DNA from: Armatimonadota bacterium
Lineage (GTDB): Bacteria; Armatimonadota; Fimbriimonadia; Fimbriimonadales; Fimbriimonadaceae
Direction: 5' to 3'
Assembly: GCA_018268395.1 (NCBI GenBank)
Contig: JAFDWQ010000001.1
Location: 648,644 to 712,643, forward strand
Length of the DNA: 64,000 nt
Below, piece by piece: positions 1-9,091 of this stretch. The stretch's first letter is position 1. Each line of letters starts with the position of its first letter. The position numbers and the translations under genes are program-made. Under the pieces are notes generated by a model, which saw only the letters and a program-made list of their open reading frames with translations, searched no databases and was not told the DNA's origin.

Positions 1-762
<762 letters not shown>

Positions 763-966
763 AAACGTTCTTGATTCCGCCGAAGCGGGTCAGGCCGTTC
801 TTAGAGAGCTCTTCCGCAAATCCGTCCGGGCTGTGAGGGCCCTTCTACCGGTTCTGCGGGGCTGGTTGAAACCTCTTCGCGATCTCTCGCGACGAGGCTG
901 TTGCGCTGTGTGTCACCACTCTATGGAGCTTTCAATCTGCGGCACCCTTCTTCAGGGGCAAGGGCT
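763..966 (-). other. 16S rRNA leader transcript
   Basis: About 200 nt between the rRNA promoter and the mature 16S 5' end, with no credible protein gene. It probably carries processing stems and antitermination signals, but I could not identify a clear boxA. Positions 997-1119, upstream of the promoter, hold nothing else I can name and run into the 3' end of pyrD. Confidence 0.6.
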
Positions 967-996
967 ATTATAGGCACGCCTTTCCGGAGGAATCAA
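967..996 (-). promoter_or_regulatory. rRNA operon promoter
   Basis: On the minus strand there is TTGATT (991-996), an 18-nt spacer and a perfect TATAAT (967-972), placing the start near 960. It is the best sigma-70-like promoter in the window, as expected for rRNA. Confidence 0.75.
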
Positions 997-1119
997 GGGT
1001 CCCGGGAGATATCCCTGGAAAGTCGGGACTTCGGGTCCCTTTTTGTGCCTCACGGCGGTTGCAGACCGACTTCGACCGATGGGCCGCGGCCCGTCCCGGG
1101 CCTGCTAGACCACCACAGG

Positions 1120-2142
1120 TCAAGCCGTCCCCGTCTGCTCCGGGTCCCGTTCCCGGACGCTCATCGGCGGTCGAGTCAGCCCTTCGACCAGGTCTGCGAC
1201 GAACGACGGCCCGCCATAGATCCAACCCGTATAGATTTGGACGAGGTCCGCGCCCAAGTCCAGTTTGTCCTGGGCGTCCGCGGCCGACATCACGCCTCCC
1301 ACGCCGATGAAGACCGTACCTTCGGGACAAGACGACTTCAATCGGGACAGCGCCCGGTCGGCCATCGGCTTCAGGGGCGCGCCGGACAGACCGCCGTCTT
1401 GACCGGGATCACGGGCCAGTCCGTCCCGTGACACGGTCGTGTTGGTGGCGACGACGCCCGTGAGCCGGGTCGTAGACACGACCTCCGCGATATCGTCCAG
1501 CGAGTCGCCGTCTAGGTCCGGAGCGACTTTGACGAACAGCGGTTTGTCTGGATCGATGGCCCGGAGCCTCAGTAAGATCTCGTGAAGCGGCCCCTTCTCT
1601 TGAAGCCCGCGCAGCCCCGGAGTGTTGGGAGAGGAGACGTTGACGACCACATAGTCGGCCAGCGGAGCCAACAAACGGAACGAGAACTCGTAGTCCCTTG
1701 GCGCCTCGTCCATTGGCGTGACCTTCGACTTTCCGATGTTGACGCCGACCGGAATCCCCGGACGAGCCGTTTCGAGACGTCTGGCCAGGGCCTCGGAACC
1801 CTCGTTGTTGAACCCCATGCGATTGATCACGGCGCGGTCTTCGGGCAACCGGAACAGCCTCGGTCTCGCGTTTCCGGGCTGCGGATGCCGCGTGACCGTT
1901 CCCAGTTCTACGAACGCGAAACCGAGGTCTTCCCAGCGGTCGATCGCGGTGCCGTCCTTATCGAAACCGGCTGCAAGCCCGACCGGATGTCTGAAATCCA
2001 CGCCGAACCGTGATAAGGGAAGGTCGCTAGGTCGCGGGGCTTGGACCAGTCCGTGGGACACGGCCCAAAGACCGAGTCGGTGGGCCCTTTCAGCGTCGAG
2101 CGAGAAGAGGGCCGGGCGGATCAGGGACTCGTAGAGCCCCAT
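1120..2142 (-). CDS. pyrD: Dihydroorotate dehydrogenase (quinone), class 2
   Basis: Oxidises dihydroorotate to orotate in pyrimidine synthesis, passing electrons to the membrane quinone pool. The 340-residue length and N-terminus (MGLYESLIRPALFSLDAE) are typical of the membrane-associated class 2 enzyme. The FMN-binding TIM barrel is visible as HPVGLAAGFDKDG, NIGKSK, VVNVSSPNTPGLR and FVKVAPD, ending in IYTGWIYGGP. The ATG follows the stop codon of the upstream ChaN-like gene without a gap and has AAGGAG 3 nt upstream, so the two genes are probably co-transcribed and coupled. The last residues extend slightly beyond the conserved barrel. Confidence 0.96.
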   Translation of the reverse strand: MGLYESLIRPALFSLDAERAHRLGLWAVSHGLVQAPRPSDLPLSRFGVDFRHPVGLAAGFDKDGTAIDRWEDLGFAFVELGTVTRHPQPGNARPRLFRLPEDRAVINRMGFNNEGSEALARRLETARPGIPVGVNIGKSKVTPMDEAPRDYEFSFRLLAPLADYVVVNVSSPNTPGLRGLQEKGPLHEILLRLRAIDPDKPLFVKVAPDLDGDSLDDIAEVVSTTRLTGVVATNTTVSRDGLARDPGQDGGLSGAPLKPMADRALSRLKSSCPEGTVFIGVGGVMSAADAQDKLDLGADLVQIYTGWIYGGPSFVADLVEGLTRPPMSVRERDPEQTGTA

Positions 2143-3003
2143 CTACTCCTTGACGGGGGCGGCGACGTACACGAAGTCGCCCAGACCCTTGCTCACCTGG
2201 CGCGGGCCCTCGGAGTCGATGCACGTCACGTTCAGCGTCCGCTCGCCCGTCCGTTTGGAGATCCGCCAGTTGATGCCTTGTCCGTACATCATGTGCCCGG
2301 ATCCGACGACGATCACCATCACCCGGTCCGGCGCGCCCTTCTCGCCCAAGAACTCGAGAGCCGTGTTCGCCATCGCGGTGTCCCAAGTCACTTGGCCGGC
2401 GTACATGCCGTCGGCGCCGCTGCCGGCATGTCCGCCGACCAACGCGTCGAAGACGGACCGGTGCTCCTGGTTCCCGAGGTCAAGGTCGGGCACCCACTTC
2501 TTCTGAACGTCGGTCAACGACGATGGCCCTTGGCGCGACACTTGGCGCACCCAGTCGCGAGGCACGTTCAGCGCGACAAGCGGCAAGCGGTGCTTCTTGA
2601 CCGCGTCGAAAACCGGCTTATAGATACGGTAGGGGAAACCCCATTGCTTCTTCCAATCGGACCGGGCCTGGAACTCCTCGTCCGACCACCATCCCAGCGG
2701 AAAGGCGCCGAGGTTGCCTTGGTTGTCCCTCGTGAACATCTCCATCCCGACGCAGACCTTGCGGCCGTCTTTGACAAGGGCCTCGATCACTTGTGCCTGC
2801 ACAGTGTGATGTTCCGGATTGTTGTGGGACTCGCCGACGAAGACGAACCGGACGCCTTTCGCGGCATTGACGACGTCCTTGACGGACGCGCGCTTGCCCG
2901 TCGCCGTGTCCGTGAAGCCCGGTTTGACTTCGACCTGGCCCTTGGTACCGATGTCGAGCAGGTACGGATCGCTTTGGACGATCGCTACGGGAAAGAGAGG
3001 CAT
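2143..3003 (-). CDS. ChaN/Tiki-like (haem-binding uptake, DUF399) protein
   Basis: Resembles the ChaN/Tiki superfamily, whose members bind haem or act as metal-dependent hydrolases. The hallmarks are FVGESHNNPEHH near the N-terminus, a following EMF motif, and VVGSGHMMYGQG near the C-terminus. I see no signal peptide or lipobox, unlike classical ChaN lipoproteins. ATG 3003 is preferred because it leaves room for a promoter. An in-frame ATG at 3048 would put the start only 8 bp from the divergent lipoprotein gene. It abuts pyrD, but the pairing gives no functional clue. The exact role is unknown. Confidence 0.75.
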   Translation of the reverse strand: MPLFPVAIVQSDPYLLDIGTKGQVEVKPGFTDTATGKRASVKDVVNAAKGVRFVFVGESHNNPEHHTVQAQVIEALVKDGRKVCVGMEMFTRDNQGNLGAFPLGWWSDEEFQARSDWKKQWGFPYRIYKPVFDAVKKHRLPLVALNVPRDWVRQVSRQGPSSLTDVQKKWVPDLDLGNQEHRSVFDALVGGHAGSGADGMYAGQVTWDTAMANTALEFLGEKGAPDRVMVIVVGSGHMMYGQGINWRISKRTGERTLNVTCIDSEGPRQVSKGLGDFVYVAAPVKE

Positions 3004-3039
3004 GGCCCATTGTCGTGCAACGGCGTCGGCGAAGTCAAC

Positions 3040-3048
3040 TGGTACCAT
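3040..3048 (+). promoter_or_regulatory. Extended -10 TGGTACCAT, leaderless type
   Basis: TGG followed by TACCAT (3043-3048), ending 8 nt before GTG 3057. The predicted transcription start falls on or next to the start codon of the lipoprotein gene. Confidence 0.55.
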
Positions 3049-3056
3049 TGAAGCCC

Positions 3057-3650
3057 GTGAGGAACGTCCTGCCTGTCGTCGTTTTCGCGGGACTGGCCCT
3101 GGTCGCCGGGTGCGGCCCCAAAGACAAAGGCGTCGTTTACCGTGCGCCCGACGACGCGAGTTACAGCGCCGCGCCCGACGATCCTGACACTGAACTCGCA
3201 GACCAGTTGCGGCGCGGCGCCGTCCAGATGACGGGAGCCAGCGAGTCCATCGAGGCCGCTCTCGTCGCAGCGCGGGAATACTTGAAGCAGGCCGACGGTG
3301 ACCTGGCGTCCGCCGCACAGGACCTGGTCGATTTCCTCGACAGCGCCGGCGAATCCGTGTCCGAAGCGGCCGGAGACCCTCCGACCGTCGACGACGTCAA
3401 GAAGGACTTCGTCAAGACGGACGATGAACGCAAGAAGCGGATCGAGACCGGGAACGACGCGTTCCGCGACCTGGAACAGGCGCTCGGCGTCGTGACCGCG
3501 TTGCAGGACCAAGTCGCCGGCCTGGAAAAGCTCCACGACCTTGTGACTCTGGCCATGGACGATACGGGAGACGCGGTCGAGGCTTTCGGCGGGACGGTTG
3601 AGTCCGAGGCCGATCAGGAAAAAGACGGCGGCCCATCGTCGGAACGATAG
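3057..3650 (+). CDS. Hypothetical lipoprotein
   Basis: A 197-residue protein with a clear lipoprotein signal: MRNVLPVVVFAGLALVAG followed by the lipobox cysteine (LVAGC). The mature part is acidic and mostly helical (AAREYLKQADGDLASAAQDL and similar), with likely coiled-coil character. I recognise no enzyme family. GTG 3057 is chosen because it gives a compact signal peptide and sits 8 nt after a -10 box. A TTG at 3048 is in frame but overlaps that box. It is transcribed divergently from the ChaN-like gene and converges on the STN-like gene at a strong hairpin. Confidence 0.75.
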   Translation: MRNVLPVVVFAGLALVAGCGPKDKGVVYRAPDDASYSAAPDDPDTELADQLRRGAVQMTGASESIEAALVAAREYLKQADGDLASAAQDLVDFLDSAGESVSEAAGDPPTVDDVKKDFVKTDDERKKRIETGNDAFRDLEQALGVVTALQDQVAGLEKLHDLVTLAMDDTGDAVEAFGGTVESEADQEKDGGPSSER

Positions 3651-3657
3651 GGCCGCC
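3627..3657. terminator. Bidirectional hairpin terminator
   Basis: GGCGGCCC-ATCGT (3627-3639), a 4-nt loop, then ACGAT, one unpaired A and GGGCCGCC (3644-3657). This 13-bp stem spans the lipoprotein stop codon and lies between two convergent genes. There is only a weak T-rich tail on the plus side. Confidence 0.7.
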
Positions 3658-3662
3658 CAGCC

Positions 3663-4598
3663 TTACTTTCGTTTGATGGTCACGGACTTGCCGTCCTTGT
3701 CGAACCGTACGGTGAAGTCGCCGTCACCGTCGAAACTTCCCAGGAGCTTCCGTTGCTCGGACGTCAGGTCGTCGACCGTCAAATAGCCCTTCGACTTGTT
3801 CTTCTTCAACTGCTCGGGCGTGAGGCTCTCGATCAGTTTGCCGATGTCGCCGAACTTCATGGCATTGGCCGGAAAGTCCTTGAATCCCTTCCAGTCCTTG
3901 AATTCCCGGAGCCCCTTCAGGTCGTTCCACTCTTTGCCGTCGAAACCCTTGAAGTCCCAAGTCATCGGTGGAAGGTCCTTGGGCTCCTTGAAGTCGAACG
4001 AACCTCCGTCCGGAAGGCCTTTCCACTTCGGAACGTCCTTCAAGGAGTCCTTGAGACCCTTGGAGAACGTCTCCCAGTCCTTCTCGTTCCACTCGGTCTT
4101 GGGAAGGTCCTTGAAGGAGTCCTTCAACTCGTCCGACCACTTCTCCCAGTCCTTGGACATGTCCGGCGCGTAGAGGCGCCAGGCCTTCATCGCATCTTTG
4201 TCGAACTGTGGCGCCATAAAGGCCTTGCCGTCGGAGCGCGAAAGTCCCCATGGGGCCTCCGGGCGGAGGACGAACGTCCGGCCCTTCTTCGTCACACCCA
4301 TACCAAGGGCTTCGGCGACGGCCTCGACGGCCTCGTCCGCCGATCGCCCCTTGATGCTGACCGTCAGCCTTTTGTCCTTCGGGATCGAACCGGTCTCGAC
4401 GACGAAGTCGACTCCGGACTTCTTCAGCCACTCGAACACGTCCTGGGCGGCGGCGTTCCTGAAGTCCATCGTCAAGGTCTTGTCTTGACCGGTCTCGAGC
4501 GGATCGAACACGCGCGGTGGGACGAGGTTCGCGGTCGCGATGGTCGCGGCCAAGGCGGCGGCGGCGAATCCGGTGATGGTCAGGACTTTTCCTTTCAT
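3663..4598 (-). CDS. Secreted STN-like protein with Trp/Lys/Asp-rich repeats
   Basis: A 311-residue protein with an N-terminal signal (MKGKVLTITGFAAAALAATIATA). Residues of about 35-105 resemble a secretin/TonB short N-terminal (STN) domain: TMDFRNAAAQDVFEWLKKSG, then LTVSIKGRSADEAVEAVAEA and TFVLRP. The rest is an unusual low-complexity region built from repeats such as DLPKTEWNEKDWETF, DVPKWKGLPDG and EFKDWKGFKDF, ending in a basic tail. ATG 4598 follows a GAGGAA Shine-Dalgarno, so the longer upstream frame is not used. STN domains sense or gate outer-membrane complexes, but no secretin or TonB receptor is nearby. The function is unknown. Confidence 0.7.
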   Translation of the reverse strand: MKGKVLTITGFAAAALAATIATANLVPPRVFDPLETGQDKTLTMDFRNAAAQDVFEWLKKSGVDFVVETGSIPKDKRLTVSIKGRSADEAVEAVAEALGMGVTKKGRTFVLRPEAPWGLSRSDGKAFMAPQFDKDAMKAWRLYAPDMSKDWEKWSDELKDSFKDLPKTEWNEKDWETFSKGLKDSLKDVPKWKGLPDGGSFDFKEPKDLPPMTWDFKGFDGKEWNDLKGLREFKDWKGFKDFPANAMKFGDIGKLIESLTPEQLKKNKSKGYLTVDDLTSEQRKLLGSFDGDGDFTVRFDKDGKSVTIKRK

Positions 4599-4733
4599 GG
4601 CAGCTTCCTCAGGAACGGCTCCATCCGCACCTACGGAAGCCGAAGTCCGCAAGGTTCCCGGCTTGGCGACAAAGTCCCATCGTGGGAAGTCCTGTCAGGC
4701 GAATCCCTGACTGGGCCGAAGGTCAAGGCCGGG

Positions 4734-4742
4734 TGGTATCAT
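4734..4742 (+). promoter_or_regulatory. Extended -10 promoter of rpsF operon
   Basis: TGG followed by TATCAT (4737-4742), a good TGn extended -10. The predicted start is near 4749, giving a leader of about 59 nt that ends in the rpsF ribosome binding site. This unit has a normal leader. Confidence 0.6.
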
Positions 4743-4807
4743 TGACCTTCGACTCTCTGCGCCTTGGACCGTGTCCAAGACGCCAGAACCCAGACCAGAG
4801 GGAGCCC

Positions 4808-5101
4808 ATGAAGAAATACGAAGCGTTTTATATCGTTCCGGCCGCGATGACCGACGACGAAGTCCAAAAGGTCGCCGACAACTTCAAGTCCGTCGTCGAG
4901 AAGAACGGAGGCACCGTTGAAACGGCCGGCAAGTGGGAGAAGCGCAAGCTTGCCTACGAGATCAAAGGCCACCGTGACGGCAACTACGTGATCATGCACT
5001 TCGACGCTCCGCCGCAGGTCCCTGCCGAGTTGAGCCGTCTCATGAGGATCAACGACAGCGTCATCCGCCACACTATCCTTCTGAGAGAGGAAGCCTCGTG
5101 A
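4808..5101 (+). CDS. rpsF: 30S ribosomal protein S6
   Basis: A 97-residue S6 with the typical start MKKYEAFYIVPAAMTDDEV and the conserved KWEKRKLAYEIKGHRDGNY segment. It binds the central domain of 16S rRNA, normally with S18. ATG 4808 is preceded by GAGGGAG, one of the few clear Shine-Dalgarno sites here. It overlaps ssb by 4 nt (GTGA). The usual partners rpsR and rplI do not follow. Confidence 0.97.
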   Translation: MKKYEAFYIVPAAMTDDEVQKVADNFKSVVEKNGGTVETAGKWEKRKLAYEIKGHRDGNYVIMHFDAPPQVPAELSRLMRINDSVIRHTILLREEAS

Positions 5102-5511
5102 GCATCAACCGCGTCGTGCTCGTCGGGCGCCTGACCCGAGATCCGGAACTTCGGACGACGACGACGGGCAAGCAGGTGACCGACTTTTCGATCGCCGTGT
5201 CCAAGCGCATCAAGCCTTCCGACGGCTCTCCGGACGCCGATTTCTTCCGCGTCTCCGCATGGGGACAGACGGCCGAGTTCGTCGCCAACTATCTCAACAA
5301 GGGCCGGCTCGTCGCCGTCGACGGTCGGCTCCAGAGCCGGAAATACACGGACCGGGACGGGAACAACCGCGAGGTCGTGGAAATCGTCGCCGACAACGTC
5401 CAAGGCCTCGACAAGCCGAGAGAGGACGCGATGGCGGGCAGCGCCGTCGTCAGCGGGTCCTCTGGGTCCGTCCCGTCGGAAGACGAATTCGATCCGTTTG
5501 CAGACGAATGA
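5098..5511 (+). CDS. ssb: Single-stranded DNA-binding protein
   Basis: A 137-residue SSB with an OB fold starting INRVVLVGRLTRDPELR and containing TDFSIAVSKR and FFRVSAWGQTAEFVANYL. It ends in an acidic tip, DEFDPFADE. The common C-terminal DDDIPF-type tip, which recruits repair and replication proteins, is degenerate here: the acidic residues are kept, with Phe inside the tip. The GTG start overlaps the rpsF stop, and the stop overlaps the next start (ATGA), so the three genes are translationally coupled. Confidence 0.96.
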   Translation: MSINRVVLVGRLTRDPELRTTTTGKQVTDFSIAVSKRIKPSDGSPDADFFRVSAWGQTAEFVANYLNKGRLVAVDGRLQSRKYTDRDGNNREVVEIVADNVQGLDKPREDAMAGSAVVSGSSGSVPSEDEFDPFADE

Positions 5512-6572
5512 AGCACTTGCTCGACGACGAAGCGTACGTCCTTCGGAACGATCCGAAAGGGATGTACGCCCTGACGTGCGCGTTTCCTGACCAAGTCTCC
5601 GAAGCCGTCGACATCGGCTACAAGGCAGACCTGTCCACAGTTCAAGGACGGCCCGGCCAGGTGCTCCTGACCGGACTGGGCGGTTCCGCCGCCGGCGGAG
5701 ACTTGACCCGCGCCCTGTTCGAGACGGAAGGGAGCGTCCCTTTCCAGGTGAACCGGGACTACTTTCTACCCTCGTGGGCCGGACCCGAGACGCTCGTGTT
5801 CGCGACGAGCTACTCGGGCAATACCGAGGAGACGCTCAGCGCCTATGCCGACGCCAAAGCGAAGGGATGCCGGATCGTCTGCGTCACGAGCGGCGGCCGA
5901 CTGGCCGAGCTCGCAAGGCTTGAAGGACGGCCCTTGATCGTCATTCCGGCAGGCCAGCCGCCTCGGACGGCCCTGGGCTACCTGTTCGCTCCGGTCGTCA
6001 CAAGCTGTGAGACCCTAGGACTGCTGCCCAAGCAAGATTGGGGCTCGGCCGTCGCCTTGCTGCGGCGTTGCGTGACGGAGTGGGGCGTAGGATCGCCGTC
6101 CGCCACGAACCCCACGAAAGGCCTTGCCGAAGACCTTCACGGCAAGATCAGCGTCATTTATGGTCTCGGCTCTTGGCAAGGACTGGTCGCGGGCAGGTGG
6201 AAGGGCCAGATCTGTGAAAACGCGAAAAACCTGACCTTTGCCCATACCTATCCCGAGTTGTGCCACAACGAAGTCTTGGGCTGGGTCAAGGCCGATGGTC
6301 AAGGCGTGGCCGCGTGGCTCTCCATCGTGCTCGAGGACGGCACCGAGAGCGCGAAGATGAAGAAGAGGGCCGAAGTGACCGCGAGGCTGATCGGCAACGT
6401 CGCCAAAACGGTCCACGTACGGGCACCTGGCGCGTCGTTGATGGAAAAGATGCTCGCCCTGACACTGTACGGCGACTTCGTCTCGCTCTATCTGGCAGCC
6501 CTGAACGATGTCGATCCTGAAAACATCGACTCGATCAACATCCTGAAGTCGGAACTCGCCAACGTCCCATAG
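5508..6572 (+). CDS. Bifunctional phosphoglucose/phosphomannose isomerase
   Basis: A 354-residue SIS-domain isomerase interconverting fructose-6-phosphate with glucose- and mannose-6-phosphate. The family signatures are LLTGLGGSAAGGDL, ATSYSGNTEETLSAY (phosphosugar-binding SIS loop) and the C-terminal region with NEVLGW and YGDFVSLYLA. The GHNE-like catalytic stretch appears as ELCHNEVLGW. Its ATG overlaps the ssb stop (ATGA), so sugar-phosphate metabolism is coupled to rpsF-ssb, where rpsR and rplI would normally follow. Confidence 0.9.
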   Translation: MKHLLDDEAYVLRNDPKGMYALTCAFPDQVSEAVDIGYKADLSTVQGRPGQVLLTGLGGSAAGGDLTRALFETEGSVPFQVNRDYFLPSWAGPETLVFATSYSGNTEETLSAYADAKAKGCRIVCVTSGGRLAELARLEGRPLIVIPAGQPPRTALGYLFAPVVTSCETLGLLPKQDWGSAVALLRRCVTEWGVGSPSATNPTKGLAEDLHGKISVIYGLGSWQGLVAGRWKGQICENAKNLTFAHTYPELCHNEVLGWVKADGQGVAAWLSIVLEDGTESAKMKKRAEVTARLIGNVAKTVHVRAPGASLMEKMLALTLYGDFVSLYLAALNDVDPENIDSINILKSELANVP

Positions 6573-6599
6573 CCCATCGGGCGGAGGAAGCGCGTTACG

Positions 6600-6620
6600 A
6601 GCCCGGAACCTCTCCGGGCT
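6600..6620 (+). terminator. Terminator of rpsF operon
   Basis: AGCCCGGA-ACCTC-TCCGGGCT, an 8-bp GC-rich stem between the convergent isomerase and histidine kinase genes. Its right arm touches the kinase stop codon. A weak T-rich stretch follows on the plus side. Confidence 0.6.
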
Positions 6621-8311
6621 TACTGGTTGTGCTCTTTCGCCTGTTCGATGTCGAGCGAGATCGGCACCGTCATCATGAAGGTCGATCCCTTCCCGACCTC
6701 TGATTCGACCCAGACTTTGCCCAAGTGGACGTCTTCGACGAGGTGCCTCACCAGGTAGAGGCCCAAGCCCGTTCCATAAATCTTCCGGTTGTCTTCGTTG
6801 TTCACCCGGTGAAACCGCTCGAACACTTTGTTCAGATGGTCGGCCGGAATGCCGATGCCTTGGTCTTGGACTCCGAGGGTGATCTCGTTGCCACCGTCGT
6901 ACCAGGCATGAACGAGGACGTCTCCACCCTCCGGCGAGTACTTGATCGCATTGTTCAGGAGGTTCGTCAAAATCTGATCGAACTTGTCCTCGTCTCCGAT
7001 GATGGTCTCGGGCAGGTCGTTGTGGACCCGCTTGTAAACCGTGTGCTTGGTCGACGCTTGGTTCTGGACGACCACGACCTTGTCCAAGAGGTTTTCGATG
7101 TTGAACCTGGTGTAGTTCGGTTTGAGGCTCTCGCCCGCCTCGATCCTGGCCGTGTTGAGGAGGTCGTCGATGAGGCGCCGGAGCCGGTCGCACTCGTGTT
7201 CGATGATCTGCAAGAACTCCTTCTGCTCGTCCCTCGTGAACGTATCGTCCATCAAGAGGGTACTGGTGAATCCCTTGATCGCCGTCAGCGGGGTGCGGAG
7301 CTCGTGCGACGCCATCGCGACGAAGCTCGACTTCATCTTGTCCAGGTTCTTCTGCTCGGTGACGTCGTTGAGGATGCTGACGAATCCCAGGTTCTTCCCT
7401 TCTTCGTTCCTCACCGCAGCACCCTGGACCGTGAACACGCGTTCGGCGTGTCCGACGTCCGTCGTGATCTCGATCGCGGGCATGTCGGTGCCTTGGATGC
7501 CCTTGTCGAAGAAGTCCGAGATGGCCTCGTTCTTCAACACCTCCCGGTAGAGCTTCCCGACGACGTCGATCGGGACTTCGAAGATCGCCCGGGCCGTCGC
7601 GTTCATCTGGCTCAGTCGGCCCTCAGGAGAAACGAGCACAAGTCCGCTCGTGAGCGACTCGAACGTCTGCAAGAGCTCTTCGCGTTCCTCGACGACTTCA
7701 CGATAGAGCTGGAGGTTGGCGATGATCGACCCGACGTTCCGGGCCATTCGCTCGAGTAGGCGGACGTCTTCGTCGTTAAAATCTTCGCCGTGGCGCTTGT
7801 TGAAGGCGTGCAGGACGCCGATCGTCGTCCGCTCCACGATCCGGTTCTCCTCGTCCCGCTTCTCGATGATGAGCGGGACGGAAATGCCGTTCTGGACGTG
7901 CATGATCGCGACCATGTCCTTCTTCGTCCGAGCGTCAGTGGTCGCGTCGTGAAAGATCTGGGGCTCGCCCGAGCGGAAGACCTCGCCGCTCACGCCTTGC
8001 GTGGCCCGAACTTTGAACAACTCGAGCTTGCTGTCCTCGACGCCGTAAGCGGGCGGGATCGCGATGAGTTCGCCGGACTCCCGGTCGTAGAACATGATCA
8101 CGATCTTTTCGGCCTGAAGGATCATGGCGACCCGCTGGACGAGGCGCCGGAGCGTGATGTCTCCTTCCTGGATCGGGGCGACCTCGACTCCAGACTCGAC
8201 CGACCCGGTCCTGACCGAATCCGTCCGAGAGACGTCTGAAGTCCTGAGATGTTGGAGTTCCGCCTCTAGGTCGGCTATCCGTTTGAGGAGTTCGTCGTTT
8301 GTAGAGGTCAT
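6620..8311 (-). CDS. Cytoplasmic GAF-PAS sensor histidine kinase
   Basis: A 563-residue kinase with no membrane segment. In order: a short N-terminal coiled coil, a GAF domain (about 50-205), a PAS domain (about 210-320, TSGLVLVSPEGRLSQMNATA), a HisKA dimerisation domain with phospho-accepting His336 in ASHELRTPL, and a HATPase domain (N box LLNNAIKYSPEGG, G1 DQGIGIP, G2 GTGLGLYLV). GAF plus PAS suggests sensing of a small ligand, light or redox state. No response regulator is adjacent, so it is an orphan. Its own promoter lies about 37 nt upstream. Confidence 0.93.
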   Translation of the reverse strand: MTSTNDELLKRIADLEAELQHLRTSDVSRTDSVRTGSVESGVEVAPIQEGDITLRRLVQRVAMILQAEKIVIMFYDRESGELIAIPPAYGVEDSKLELFKVRATQGVSGEVFRSGEPQIFHDATTDARTKKDMVAIMHVQNGISVPLIIEKRDEENRIVERTTIGVLHAFNKRHGEDFNDEDVRLLERMARNVGSIIANLQLYREVVEEREELLQTFESLTSGLVLVSPEGRLSQMNATARAIFEVPIDVVGKLYREVLKNEAISDFFDKGIQGTDMPAIEITTDVGHAERVFTVQGAAVRNEEGKNLGFVSILNDVTEQKNLDKMKSSFVAMASHELRTPLTAIKGFTSTLLMDDTFTRDEQKEFLQIIEHECDRLRRLIDDLLNTARIEAGESLKPNYTRFNIENLLDKVVVVQNQASTKHTVYKRVHNDLPETIIGDEDKFDQILTNLLNNAIKYSPEGGDVLVHAWYDGGNEITLGVQDQGIGIPADHLNKVFERFHRVNNEDNRKIYGTGLGLYLVRHLVEDVHLGKVWVESEVGKGSTFMMTVPISLDIEQAKEHNQ

Positions 8312-8347
8312 CTCAAAAGTACTCGCAACAGGCTAGGTCAGAAGGAT

Positions 8348-8356
8348 GATGATACC
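8348..8356 (-). promoter_or_regulatory. Extended -10 promoter of histidine kinase
   Basis: On the minus strand TGG followed by TATCAT, the same element as upstream of rpsF. The predicted start is near 8341, giving a leader of about 30 nt. The divergent LON-domain gene has its own -10 box 40 bp away. Confidence 0.55.
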
Positions 8357-8394
8357 AGCCGGAAGCCTCCAAGGCCGGGGCCCCGGGCGGGGGA

Positions 8395-8400
8395 TATAAT
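8395..8400 (+). promoter_or_regulatory. -10 TATAAT, leaderless type
   Basis: A perfect TATAAT ending 7 nt before ATG 8408. This choice of start explains why ATG 8399, which lies inside the box, is unlikely to be used. Confidence 0.6.
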
Positions 8401-8407
8401 GCCCTCA

Positions 8408-9079
8408 ATGGGTCACCGGCTTGAGGAAATGCCCCTCTTCCCCTTGGACACGGTGCTCTTCCCCTACGCCCAACTTCAGCTTCATGTCTTTGAAGACCGG
8501 TACCGCGAGATGGTCCGCCATTGCACGCAACACGATCAGCCGTTCGGCGTCGTCCTGATACGGTCCGGGGAAGAAGTGGGGGGCCAAGCCGAGCCTTATC
8601 TCGTCGGCACCGCCGTCCGTATCGTTTCGGTCCACACGTTCGATGACGGCAAAATGGACGTCCGAGTTCATGGAGAACGGCGATTTCGGGTCCGAAAGCT
8701 GGACGAGACGAAGCCGTACCTCGTCGGCTACGTCGAGCCCCTGATCGAACTGGAGGTCGAGGACACACCCCGCGCCGAAGAGCTCGTACTCCGATCACGG
8801 GAGTACGTCCAAGCCTATATTGAGAACTACTTCTCTCGCTTCGACGTCAAAGTCGCCAAAATCAAGCTTCCCACCGACCCGACCGCCCTCTCGTTCGTCG
8901 TCGCGAACTTCCTTCAGATCGAGAACCTCGACAAACAGCGGCTCCTCGAGACGACGGACACCCTTGATCGGCTGTCCGAGATGATCCCGATCCTGGAACG
9001 GCACATGGTCGAGGCCAAAGTCGCGGACGACCATAAGGTCTCGCCCTCCCACTTCCGGGAGTGGATTTTCCCCAACTGA
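8408..9079 (+). CDS. LON substrate-binding domain protein
   Basis: A 223-residue protein made only of the N-terminal LON (PUA-like) domain, without the AAA+ ATPase or Ser-Lys protease parts. The signature is PLFPLDTVLFPYAQLQLHVFEDRYREM, which I split here as PLFPLDTVLF and LHVFEDRYREM. A helical C-terminal half follows (LPTDPTALSFVVANFLQI). Such stand-alone proteins are widespread and poorly understood, and may act as substrate adaptors. Possible starts are ATG 8399, 8408 and 8429. ATG 8408 is favoured by the -10 spacing, while 8429 fits the family N-terminus and has GAGG only 2 nt upstream. Confidence 0.88.
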   Translation: MGHRLEEMPLFPLDTVLFPYAQLQLHVFEDRYREMVRHCTQHDQPFGVVLIRSGEEVGGQAEPYLVGTAVRIVSVHTFDDGKMDVRVHGERRFRVRKLDETKPYLVGYVEPLIELEVEDTPRAEELVLRSREYVQAYIENYFSRFDVKVAKIKLPTDPTALSFVVANFLQIENLDKQRLLETTDTLDRLSEMIPILERHMVEAKVADDHKVSPSHFREWIFPN

Positions 9080-9091
9080 CCGGACGCGGTC

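Noticed and set aside
3003-3318. N-terminal extension of the ChaN-like protein to 3318
   Set aside because: Arg/Ser/Pro-rich shadow of the lipoprotein gene on the opposite strand.
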